Source: an uncultured Lachnospiraceae bacterium
Lineage (GTDB): Bacteria; Bacillota; Clostridia; Lachnospirales; Lachnospiraceae
Length of the DNA stretch: 64,000 nucleotides
Reading direction: 5' to 3'
Assembly: GCA_910583895.1 (NCBI GenBank)
Contig: CAJTYJ010000009.1
Span: 1 to 64,000 of the forward strand
A program made the position numbers and the translations under genes. Numbering within the stretch: position 1 is the stretch's first letter; each line of letters opens with the position of its first letter. The notes under the pieces were generated by a model, which was not told the origin of the DNA, did no database searches, and worked only from the letters and a program-made list of their open reading frames with translations. Below, piece by piece: positions 25,376-33,049 of the stretch.

Positions 25376-26530
25376 TTACTGAAAAAGTGTGGGGATCTGC
25401 TCGTAGGCCTTTGCCACCTGCTCAAGGAGTGCTGCGTCAGTAACGCCTGAGATCTCCGAGAATGCAGAGGCAGCGCCTTTTGCAGCGATTTTCTCCTGAA
25501 GCTCCACGCTCTGGGCATCTTCCGGGTTGTGGTAGCGAAGGGCGGCCCCGATGCCCAGAACCAGCTTGTCAACCGGCAGTCCGTAGGACATGGCAGTGGT
25601 CAGGGGGCTTACCAGGCGGTCATCTGCAGAGAGCTTGCGAAGAGGCTCCCGTCCCACACGGGTTACATCGTCCTTCAGGTAAGGATTTTTGAAGCGATTG
25701 ATGATCTTGTCAATGTATTTGTAATGTGCTTCTTTGTCAAAACCGAATTTCTTGATCAGGCCGTCGCCGGACTGGGTCATGGCCGCTTTCACCAGGTCGT
25801 AGATCTTCGGATCCTGGATCGCCTGGTCGATGGTCTTGTGGCCGGCCAGGATACCGGTGTAAGCGGTGATGCAGTGGCCGGTGTTCAGGGTGAACAGCTT
25901 TCTCTGAATATAGGCCATCAGATTGTCGGCCAAGTTCATGCCGGGGATTTCGGGAATCTCACCTTTTAAGGATGCCTTCTCCACGTTCCACTCGCAGTAT
26001 TTCTCCACGACCACATCCACCGGATTTTCGCTGCGCACCGGAGGTACGATCCGGTCCACAGAACAGTCAGCGAAACCTACGTATTTTTCACAGTATGCTT
26101 TTTCTTCTTCGGAAAGAATGCCGTACACATGTTCTTTCAACTGTGAGGTTGCCCGGATGGCATTTTCACAGGCGATGATATTCAGAAACTCCGTATTTTT
26201 GTCAGCGATTCTCTTCTGAATGCCCTTGGCGATGGTGGGAGCGATAAAACCAAGGATCCGAAGCCCGACAGCAGTAGTGAGAACATCTGCCTTTGCGATT
26301 TCGTCGATGATCGCTTCTCCATTGGACATGATGCCGGTGATGTTGGTGATCTTTACATCTTCCACTTCTGTGTCCATCACATGAACGGTATATTGTTTGT
26401 CAGCAGCCAGACGGTCAATGATCACTTCACTTACATCTGCAAAGACTACGCGGTAGCCGGCCTGAGCCAGCAGCATGCCGATGAATCCGCGGCCGATATT
26501 GCCTGCACCGAATTGAATAGCGGTTTTCAT
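25376..26530 (-). CDS. mtlD: Mannitol-1-phosphate 5-dehydrogenase
   Basis: A 384-residue enzyme that oxidises mannitol 1-phosphate to fructose 6-phosphate with NAD. The dinucleotide motif GAGNIGRG (8-15) is at the N-terminus, and FTLNTGHCITAYTG, typical of the mannitol dehydrogenase C-terminal domain, holds the catalytic Lys/His region. The start at 26530 gives the usual N-terminus. AGAGGTG lies slightly far upstream (about 11 bases). It lies between mtlA and the HPr-like gene on the minus strand. Confidence 0.95.
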   Translation of the reverse strand: MKTAIQFGAGNIGRGFIGMLLAQAGYRVVFADVSEVIIDRLAADKQYTVHVMDTEVEDVKITNITGIMSNGEAIIDEIAKADVLTTAVGLRILGFIAPTIAKGIQKRIADKNTEFLNIIACENAIRATSQLKEHVYGILSEEEKAYCEKYVGFADCSVDRIVPPVRSENPVDVVVEKYCEWNVEKASLKGEIPEIPGMNLADNLMAYIQRKLFTLNTGHCITAYTGILAGHKTIDQAIQDPKIYDLVKAAMTQSGDGLIKKFGFDKEAHYKYIDKIINRFKNPYLKDDVTRVGREPLRKLSADDRLVSPLTTAMSYGLPVDKLVLGIGAALRYHNPEDAQSVELQEKIAAKGAASAFSEISGVTDAALLEQVAKAYEQIPTLFQ

Positions 26531-26573
26531 AATGGAAACAACACCTCTTTCTTTCAAAATAATTGGGAAAAGG

Positions 26574-26608
26574 GCGGCCGGACGGATGACATCATGCCGT
26601 CCGGCCGC
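26574..26608 (-). terminator. Intercistronic hairpin between mtlA and mtlD
   Basis: A perfect 12-bp GC-rich stem (GCGGCCGGACGG with CCGTCCGGCCGC) with an 11-base loop. On the minus strand it is followed by CCCTTTTCCC, a weak T-tract. It may reduce read-through or protect the mtlA message 3' end and so set unequal levels of mtlA and mtlD. Confidence 0.6.
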
Positions 26609-26636
26609 AAAAGTATGTTACAAAATGTCTGAAATA

Positions 26637-28490
26637 TCAGGTTAACTGTCTTAAGATCCACTCTACATCGTTGGTGGTCTTCATTTCTTCCAATACAGTC
26701 TCGTCTTCGAGTACTTCGCAGATTTTTGCCAGCAGATCCAGATGTTCGTCACCGATGCCTGCGATGCCGAAGACCAGATTGGCTTTCTCATCGCCGAAGG
26801 GCACGCCTTCCGGATACTGGAACAGAACGATACCGGTTTTCTTGACGGTTCCTTTTGCCTGCGTGGTGCCGTGGGGAATGGCGATCCCCATACCCATGTA
26901 GGTGGTGACCAGCTTCTCGCGTTCCTGCATGGCATCCACATAGGAGGCGTCCACATAGCCAAGTTTGCACATCAGTTCTCCGGCAGCCTGGATGGCTTCC
27001 TCCTTGGTGCCCGGAGTCTGGTTCAGCTTGATGCCTTCTGCAATCATCACCTTTTTGTTTGGAACGGTGGTCGGAACAACCGGGTCTGTGTTCTCTCCTG
27101 TGGTTTCTGCCACAGCCTGATCCCCGGTGGTGAGCTGGATATAGAGGGCATCCAGTGCCGGGTCAGCTAGGAAGTTGCCGATCGTTACCATCTGTGCCTG
27201 CGGTGCAGATTTTTTTGCACGCTCTACCAGGGTAGTCTGTACGACAGCAATATCGCAGTCTGCAGGGATGTTATCCACAGAGGTATTGATGACGGTCAGG
27301 TCCGGACGCGCTGCTTTTACGCGGTTGCGGAATTTGGTTGCACCCATGGCGGAAGAGCCCATGCCTGCATCGCATGCGAAGACGACTTTCTTTACTTTGC
27401 CGGCGTCTTTGACTTCTGTGGTCTGGCCTTTGGCCTGTGCTTTCATAGAAGCGGTCTGTGCCTGTGCTTCTTCCAGATTCTTGGCACCGGACATCTTGAT
27501 GATCGGGCTTGCAATCACGAAGGAAACTCCGGCGGCGATGATCACGCCTAAGAAGGTCAAAAGCATCTGCGGTCTCGGACTCATGGACATAAATGCGATG
27601 ATGGAACCCGGTGAAGATGCGCCTACCAGTCCGCAGCCGGTGATGCTGTAAAAGAAGACCGCGCAGATGTTGCCGACGATGGGTGCGATGATCACCATGG
27701 GGTTCATAAGCACATACGGGAAATAGATCTCGTGGATACCGCCGAGGAAATGGATGATGATCGCGCCGGGAGCGGAATCTTTTGTCATTTTATCTTTGGA
27801 GAACATCCAGTAAGCCAACAAAACACCAAGTCCGGGACCCGGGTTTGCCTCCAGCATGTACATGATGGATTTGCCGGTCTCCAAAGCCTGAGTCGTGCCA
27901 ATCGGGGTGAAGATGCCGTGGTTGATGGCATTGTTCAAAAACAGTACCTTTGCAGGCTCGATGAAGATAGCCACGAGGGGAAGCAGATTCATGCTCATCA
28001 GAATCTCCACGCCTGCGGTCAGAACGGACAGGATGATGCCCATGACCGGTCCGATGATATAGTAACCAATGATCGCCATGATCATACCGAAGATACCGAC
28101 GGAGAAGTTGTTGATCAGCATCTCAAAGCCGGCGGGCATATGACCATCCATGGCTTCATCGAATTTTTTGATGACCAGGCCGGCCAGAGGTCCGATGGCC
28201 ATGGCAGCCATGAGCATGGTGTTGTCAGATCCGGCGATGCATCCCACGATCGCGATGGCGCCCATGACGCGTCCGCGGTCTCCGCCGATCATCTTGCCGC
28301 CCTGTGCGGCGATGAGGATCGGGAGCAGATAGGTCAGAATCGGTGGATGAATGGAAGCGAGCCCTTCGTTGGGAATCCATCCGTCCGGGATGAAGAGTGC
28401 GGTAATAAATCCCCATGCAATGAATGCGCCGATGTTGGGCATAACCATGCCTGAGAGAAATTTACCAAATTTCTGTGCAAAATTTTTCAT
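26637..28490 (-). CDS. mtlA: PTS mannitol transporter EIICBA
   Basis: A 617-residue three-domain permease that imports and phosphorylates mannitol. The membrane EIIC domain spans about residues 1-340 and includes the GGIHEIYFPY substrate motif. The EIIB domain begins near 365 with C373 in ACDAGMGSS. The EIIA domain is about 475-617 with H540 in IAIPHGT. All phosphorylation residues are intact. GGAG precedes the ATG, which overlaps the mtlR stop by 4 bp. Confidence 0.96.
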   Translation of the reverse strand: MKNFAQKFGKFLSGMVMPNIGAFIAWGFITALFIPDGWIPNEGLASIHPPILTYLLPILIAAQGGKMIGGDRGRVMGAIAIVGCIAGSDNTMLMAAMAIGPLAGLVIKKFDEAMDGHMPAGFEMLINNFSVGIFGMIMAIIGYYIIGPVMGIILSVLTAGVEILMSMNLLPLVAIFIEPAKVLFLNNAINHGIFTPIGTTQALETGKSIMYMLEANPGPGLGVLLAYWMFSKDKMTKDSAPGAIIIHFLGGIHEIYFPYVLMNPMVIIAPIVGNICAVFFYSITGCGLVGASSPGSIIAFMSMSPRPQMLLTFLGVIIAAGVSFVIASPIIKMSGAKNLEEAQAQTASMKAQAKGQTTEVKDAGKVKKVVFACDAGMGSSAMGATKFRNRVKAARPDLTVINTSVDNIPADCDIAVVQTTLVERAKKSAPQAQMVTIGNFLADPALDALYIQLTTGDQAVAETTGENTDPVVPTTVPNKKVMIAEGIKLNQTPGTKEEAIQAAGELMCKLGYVDASYVDAMQEREKLVTTYMGMGIAIPHGTTQAKGTVKKTGIVLFQYPEGVPFGDEKANLVFGIAGIGDEHLDLLAKICEVLEDETVLEEMKTTNDVEWILRQLT

Positions 28491-30643
28491 AGTGTTCCAT
28501 CTCCTTTTCTTTTTGTGATGAGATTTTGATAATATTTTACCAGGGCTTTTTCGGCCAGGACGCGTCCCTCGCTCACGTCATTGCCTTGAAGTGCCTGTAA
28601 AAATCGCGGATCTTCCACCAGCAGCATACTGATGCGGCTGATGACTTCCACACATTCCATGTGATCCGACCGGGGCGCTAAGAGGAGAATGGCTCCTTTG
28701 ACATATCCGTCCGGTACCTGAAAGGGAGTGTCGAGCTTTAAGTATGCACACCGGCAGTGGGAGACTGCAGTGGTGCGGCAGTGCAGCAGATGAATGCCCA
28801 GTTCCGGAATGAACGTGTTCTTGATTCCCTCCCGGTGGGCAAGATCCTGACCGATGATCTGCCGGCTTAAGATGCTGTCCGCAAAGATGCCGGCGGCCTG
28901 CCCCAAAAGGGTTTCTGTCTGGCAGATGCCGGTCACTTCTTTGATCTGCAGGGAGTGCAGAAGCTGGCTGATCTCTTCTCCGGTGCGGGTCAGGGAGCAG
29001 ATATCCTCAAAAGAAAGATGCCATGTCGGTGCAGGAGCTTTTGGCTTTGGCAGATGCTCTTTTTTGCGTCCGGCCGTGATGGCATCCAGGGCCTGATTCA
29101 GAATCATCATATCCTGCATCTGAGGAATCGGACTCACACAGACGTGTGGAAAATCAATTTCCAGAGGAACGGTGGAGATCACCAGGTCAATGCCGCTTTC
29201 TCTTAATTTTTCCGGTTCCAGACGGAAGGCAGACATGATCTGCCGGATCTCAATCTGATGCAGGGAGCGGATCAGGTTGGCAGCCAGCATCCTTGAGGCA
29301 CCCATGCCGCTTGGACAGACCACCGCCACGGCGATCCTTTTCTGCTCTACCCGGAGCGTCTCGGCTGCCGCTGCAAAATGCATGGCGACAAAGGTGATTT
29401 CCGACGGAGAGATATCCTCGATATAAAGTTTATCCCGGAAGAGTTCACAGGCGTGTTCCACCGCCTGGTAGACATCCGGATATTTTTGCCGGATGGAGTC
29501 TCCCTGAGAATTGTCAAGCTGAATATTCATGGAAAGACGGCTGATCATGGAATCCATATGACTGGTCAGTTCCTCGATCATTCGGCTGCAGGTGTGGAAA
29601 GGAAGCTTTAGTTCCTGTTCCACCCGCTCCACGATGGACATAACCACCTGTCTGGTATTGACAGACTGAAGCTGGCTTCGGTTTCTTCTGCTCTGCGGCC
29701 AGATCCGGGCACTGGACAGGTGCATGGTGATAAATCCAATTTCATCTTCCGGAATGAAAAGTGAAAAATGTTCATGGATTCGCCGGGCAATCTGCCGGGC
29801 GACTTTGTATTCCGGAAGTTGGGAAAGGTTTTTCAGCTCTTCTTTGTCCATCTCGATCTTTTCTTCTGACCGGAGCCGTTCAATGGCCAAAGAGAGATGG
29901 ACAATCAGGGCCATGTAGCCGCTGTCGGTATATTTAATATGTAATTCTTTCTCGGTGTCAGAGAGAATCTGTTCCACAAAAGTGGTGATCTGCGGATCAA
30001 TAAAGCGGAACAGCCGGTTTTTCATCAGTCTGGATTCTGCCGGGGGTTCTTCCCTGGAACTGTCCCGAAGCATCCGGAGAATTTCTCCGTTGTCCATAAA
30101 TTCCAGAGCAGCGTTGGCGATGGCCTGCCGGTACGCGTTCTCAGTGCCTTCCAGCAGGATGCCCAGGCCGGGCCGCCGAAGAATATGTACCTGATAGGCA
30201 GAAAGCCATGTTTCCAGGGCGTCCAGGTCCTTGGCCAGGGTTCCTTCCGAGATCTGAAAGCGGGAGAGGAAGACGTTGGACTTGACCGGTTCTCTGACAA
30301 AGAGCAGTTCTCCTAAGATCAGGCGCCTGCGTTCCTTCTGGCTGTAATCCGGTCTGGACGGTTTCATGTTCAGAAGTTCTTCCAAAAGTTCGATGGCTTC
30401 CGGGTCTTCTTCGATGGAAAGCCCCACGCCGGGTTTCCGGATGAAGGTGAAATCATTTTCAAAGAGCCACTTTTCGATGGCTGGCAGCTCCCGGAGTATG
30501 GTTCGGGAGGAGACGCCAAGCTTTTCGGAGATGGCTCCGACGGGTACCGGTTTTCCGGCCGTTTTTGTCAGCGCCCGGACGATCTCACACTGTCTGGATG
30601 TCAGGGTATGGGAAGAAGATGTGCTTGTATTGTTTGCCGACAT
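28487..30643 (-). CDS. mtlR: BglG-family/MtlR transcriptional activator of the mannitol operon
   Basis: A 718-residue PTS-controlled activator. An N-terminal winged HTH (about 12-90, with KLGVSSRTILRELP) is followed by two PRD domains (about 170-400), an EIIB-like domain with Cys in VVCPSGMGASRML and an EIIA-like domain with His near GIHLLHC. Phosphorylation of these sites tells the regulator whether mannitol is being imported. The ATG at 30643 has GGGAGGG upstream. The frame extends further without support. It is the first gene of the operon and overlaps mtlA by ATGA. Confidence 0.92.
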   Translation of the reverse strand: MSANNTSTSSSHTLTSRQCEIVRALTKTAGKPVPVGAISEKLGVSSRTILRELPAIEKWLFENDFTFIRKPGVGLSIEEDPEAIELLEELLNMKPSRPDYSQKERRRLILGELLFVREPVKSNVFLSRFQISEGTLAKDLDALETWLSAYQVHILRRPGLGILLEGTENAYRQAIANAALEFMDNGEILRMLRDSSREEPPAESRLMKNRLFRFIDPQITTFVEQILSDTEKELHIKYTDSGYMALIVHLSLAIERLRSEEKIEMDKEELKNLSQLPEYKVARQIARRIHEHFSLFIPEDEIGFITMHLSSARIWPQSRRNRSQLQSVNTRQVVMSIVERVEQELKLPFHTCSRMIEELTSHMDSMISRLSMNIQLDNSQGDSIRQKYPDVYQAVEHACELFRDKLYIEDISPSEITFVAMHFAAAAETLRVEQKRIAVAVVCPSGMGASRMLAANLIRSLHQIEIRQIMSAFRLEPEKLRESGIDLVISTVPLEIDFPHVCVSPIPQMQDMMILNQALDAITAGRKKEHLPKPKAPAPTWHLSFEDICSLTRTGEEISQLLHSLQIKEVTGICQTETLLGQAAGIFADSILSRQIIGQDLAHREGIKNTFIPELGIHLLHCRTTAVSHCRCAYLKLDTPFQVPDGYVKGAILLLAPRSDHMECVEVISRISMLLVEDPRFLQALQGNDVSEGRVLAEKALVKYYQNLITKRKGDGTL

Positions 30644-30672
30644 ATGCGTTTCCCTCCCTCTCGTTTGACTAT

Positions 30673-30701
30673 ATTTTACCAAGAGATGGGAGATGGTGCA
30701 A
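30673..30701 (-). promoter_or_regulatory. Promoter of the mtlR-mtlA-mtlD operon
   Basis: On the minus strand TTGCAC (30696-30701) and TAAAAT (30673-30678) are 17 bp apart, with the start about 22 bases downstream of the likely transcription start. Confidence 0.6.
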
Positions 30702-30712
30702 CGGAATCTTCT

Positions 30713-30740
30713 GTCACTTTTGTCTGGAAGTGTTAGTGAC
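30713..30740. promoter_or_regulatory. Inverted repeat upstream of the mtl promoter, possible MtlR operator
   Basis: GTCACT (30713-30718) and AGTGAC (30735-30740) form an inverted repeat centred about 30 bp upstream of the -35 box, a normal place for an activator such as MtlR. The assignment is positional inference. Confidence 0.45.
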
Positions 30741-30743
30741 AAA

Positions 30744-31223
30744 AGGGGGTTTTTGGCAAAATGACCAAGCGGGGCATGTGGAAAATAACTTTAAACTGTT
30801 CCGAAATCCGTTTGTATCTTGTGCATCATACACAAAATACGAATTGTTTTTATTTTCTATTGACAAATCATTCAAAATAGTTCAAAATATAGTCATAATA
30901 ATTCAAATTAGATCTAAATAAATCAATTTGAATCAATGACAAACGTTGGCAAGGGGATAAAATATACGCCGGGGGCTGACAGGTTACGGGAGCCTGAGCA
31001 GGAAGCGGCAGAGCGGTTGCAGGAAAGTCTGCAGATCTTGGGGCTGAAGGAATTCTGCGCTCCGGATTGGCACAAAGGGCCGTCGCTCTGCTGGACAACC
31101 CCGAAGGAAAAAGGTGCAAAAAGCGGTGGCGCCGGATGTTTCCTTGTACTGACAATCATACCGGTCATGGTATGTTTTAATAAAGATGGAAGCAAAAGTC
31201 TTGGTGTGACAGGAGGTACAAAC
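30744..31223 (+). other. 480-bp gap before the btpA-like gene: promoter, repeats, no gene
   Basis: An AT-rich part (30840-30940) holds a possible promoter TTGACA (30860-30865), 17 bp, CAAAAT (30883-30888). Tandem TTCAAAATA copies (30871 and 30881) and an inverted repeat, ATTCAAATT (30901-30909) with AATTTGAAT (30925-30933), lie at and after it. A GC-rich part (30950-31150) follows with an open frame that runs in phase into the btpA-like gene but no family match that I recognise. Next to the gene is CATACC/GGTATG (31157-31162, 31169-31174). I see no certain gene here. Confidence 0.5.
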
Positions 31224-32039
31224 ATGAGTTGGTTAAAAGATGTGATTGGAACAGAAAAGGCAGTGATTGCCATGTGCCATTTGATGCCCATGCCGGGGGA
31301 TCCGGGTTTTAAAAACGGATCGGACCATATGGACCAGGTAATTACATGGGCGAGAAAGGATCTGCTTGCGCTTCAGGAGGGCGGCGTGGACGCAGTGATG
31401 TTTTCCAATGAGTTCAGTCTCCCGTATCTGACGGATGTGGAGACCGTGACGGTGGCCTGTATGGCCAGAATCATCGGAGAACTAAAGGATGATATCAAAA
31501 TTCCGTTCGGCGTCAATGTCCTTTGGGATGCGAAGAAGTCGCTGGATCTTGCAGCTGCGACGGGGGCAAAATTTGTAAGAGAAATTTTCACCGGCGTCTA
31601 CGCCAGCGATTTCGGAATCTGGGATACCAACGTAGGCCAGACAATCCGTCACCAGCACAAAATCGGGGCGGAGGATGTCAAGCTTCTGTTTAATATTCTG
31701 CCGGAGGCAGCCCGTTATCTGGCAGAAAGAGACATCGAAAGCATTGCAAAGTCCACAGTGTTCAACAACAGACCGGACGCTCTGTGTGTGTCCGGACTGA
31801 CAGCCGGTGCCATGACAGATACTCAGATTCTCAAAAAAGTGAAAGATGTGGTTCCGGATACGGTTGTATTTGCCAATACCGGCGTCCGGTATGAAAATGT
31901 GGAGCAGCAGCTGTCCATAGCTGATGGTGCAGTGGTGGGAACCACCTTTAAATATGACGGAACTTTTGAAAATCACGTGGATCAGGAACGGGTGAAACAG
32001 TTTATGGATAAGGTGAAAAACTTTAGACAAAACGGTTAA
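31224..32039 (+). CDS. BtpA/SgcQ family protein
   Basis: A 271-residue TIM-barrel-like protein of the BtpA family: WLKDVIGTEKAVIAMCHLMPMPGDP near the start (in shorter pieces), GVDAVMFSNEF, FGVNVLWD, AKFVREIFTGVYASDFG and DGAVVGTTFKYDG. Cyanobacterial BtpA stabilises photosystem I, but in gut bacteria the SgcQ-type members sit in sugar-related operons with unknown activity. AGGAGG precedes the ATG at 31224. The in-frame extension to 30936 is not supported. A DeoR regulator follows and may control it. Confidence 0.85.
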   Translation: MSWLKDVIGTEKAVIAMCHLMPMPGDPGFKNGSDHMDQVITWARKDLLALQEGGVDAVMFSNEFSLPYLTDVETVTVACMARIIGELKDDIKIPFGVNVLWDAKKSLDLAAATGAKFVREIFTGVYASDFGIWDTNVGQTIRHQHKIGAEDVKLLFNILPEAARYLAERDIESIAKSTVFNNRPDALCVSGLTAGAMTDTQILKKVKDVVPDTVVFANTGVRYENVEQQLSIADGAVVGTTFKYDGTFENHVDQERVKQFMDKVKNFRQNG

Positions 32040-32065
32040 ACCAAAGGCGTGATGGGAAAAGGGTA

Positions 32066-32094
32066 TTGTGTATTTGAGAAATAATGGTTATAAT
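32066..32094 (+). promoter_or_regulatory. Promoter of the deoR-type gene
   Basis: TTGTGT (32066-32071), a 17-bp spacer and a perfect TATAAT (32089-32094), giving a leader of about 95 bases that contains the hairpin at 32113. Confidence 0.65.
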
Positions 32095-32112
32095 TACTGA
32101 TAAGTGATGAAG

Positions 32113-32154
32113 AATGCATACAGTCATGAAAACGTATTCTGGGCTGTATGCATT
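32113..32154 (+). promoter_or_regulatory. Leader hairpin before the deoR-type gene, with cre-like loop
   Basis: AATGCATACAG (32113-32123) pairs perfectly with CTGTATGCATT (32144-32154). The loop holds TGAAAACGTATTCT, which matches 12 of 14 positions of the Firmicutes cre consensus. It may be an operator, a terminator-like leader or a CcpA site. Confidence 0.45.
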
Positions 32155-32197
32155 TCTTTGCATTTAAAAAAGTAATCGAGGGAAAGAAGAAAAGTAC

Positions 32198-32959
32198 ATG
32201 ATTAGGGATGAGCGGATCAATCGAATGGGGGCATACATCAATGCGCATCAGTATGTCAGTGTGGAAGAGCTGGTGTCAAAATTCCATGTATCCAAAGCAA
32301 CTGTACGCAGAGATCTGGAAATACTGCATCAGCAGGGAGCAGTCTGCGTGCTGAGGGGAGGGGCCAGAAAAAAGGGGGATGTAGAGCGGGAACTGATGTA
32401 TACGGAAAAGCTGGAACGAAATCAGGCGGAAAAGGTAAGAATCTGTCAGTTTGCCTCCGGCATGATTCAGGAAAATCAGACCATCTTTTTGGACACCGGT
32501 GTCACGGCCAGAGAGATGATTCCCTGTCTGTGCGAGATGCGCAATATTCATGTGGTGACGGATGATGTCTGGATTGCGGCGCATATTGTACAGAATATGG
32601 ACATCAAAGTGTCCGTGCCCGGAGGAAATATAAGGCGGGGATTTTACACCATCAAAGGTTCCAGGGCCGAACAGTATCTGGCGGATCTGTACGTGGATAT
32701 TGCGTTTGTCAGTATAGATGCCATCGACATGGATTTTGGCTGTTCCATAACCAACAACGACGAAGTGCTGATCAAACAGCAGATGATCGCCCATTCTCAG
32801 AAGACAGTCATCATTGCGGATCATTCAAAATTTGATACGGTGGCAAGCTGGAGAGTCTGTCCGCTGGATGCGATCGATCTTTTTATAACCGGAAAAGAAC
32901 TGGAAGAGGACATTGCAGAACACTATGAAAAGCTGGGCATAACGCTGAAAAAGGTATAG
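32198..32959 (+). CDS. DeoR/GlpR family transcriptional regulator
   Basis: A 253-residue protein with an N-terminal DeoR helix-turn-helix (about 5-57, including VSVEELVSKFHVSKATVRRDLE in pieces) and a C-terminal sugar-phosphate sensing domain (DeoRC) with LDTGVTAREM, VPGGNIRRGFYTIKG, FVSIDAIDMDFG and IADHSKFD. Such repressors respond to phosphorylated sugars. It is encoded 158 bp after the BtpA-family gene on the same strand and may control that gene and itself. Confidence 0.9.
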   Translation: MIRDERINRMGAYINAHQYVSVEELVSKFHVSKATVRRDLEILHQQGAVCVLRGGARKKGDVERELMYTEKLERNQAEKVRICQFASGMIQENQTIFLDTGVTAREMIPCLCEMRNIHVVTDDVWIAAHIVQNMDIKVSVPGGNIRRGFYTIKGSRAEQYLADLYVDIAFVSIDAIDMDFGCSITNNDEVLIKQQMIAHSQKTVIIADHSKFDTVASWRVCPLDAIDLFITGKELEEDIAEHYEKLGITLKKV

Positions 32960-32985
32960 GAGAGCGGATCCTTTACGAAAATTGT

Positions 32986-33014
32986 TTGTCAAAAAAACAG
33001 ACCTGTGATATAGT
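32986..33014 (+). promoter_or_regulatory. Promoter of glmS
   Basis: TTGTCA (32986-32991), a 17-bp spacer and TATAGT (33009-33014). The leader is only about 30 bases, too short for a glmS ribozyme. Confidence 0.65.
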
Positions 33015-33049
33015 GAAAACCAGAAACTTTTAAAGGAGTTTGCAATTAT

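Noticed and set aside
30936..31223. A 96-codon N-terminal extension in frame with the btpA-like gene
   Set aside because: BtpA homologues begin near MSWLKD, a strong AGGAGG lies right before the ATG at 31224, and the extension shows no conserved segment.
32960..33049. glmS ribozyme
   Set aside because: The leader after the promoter is about 30 bases and none of the ribozyme core is visible.
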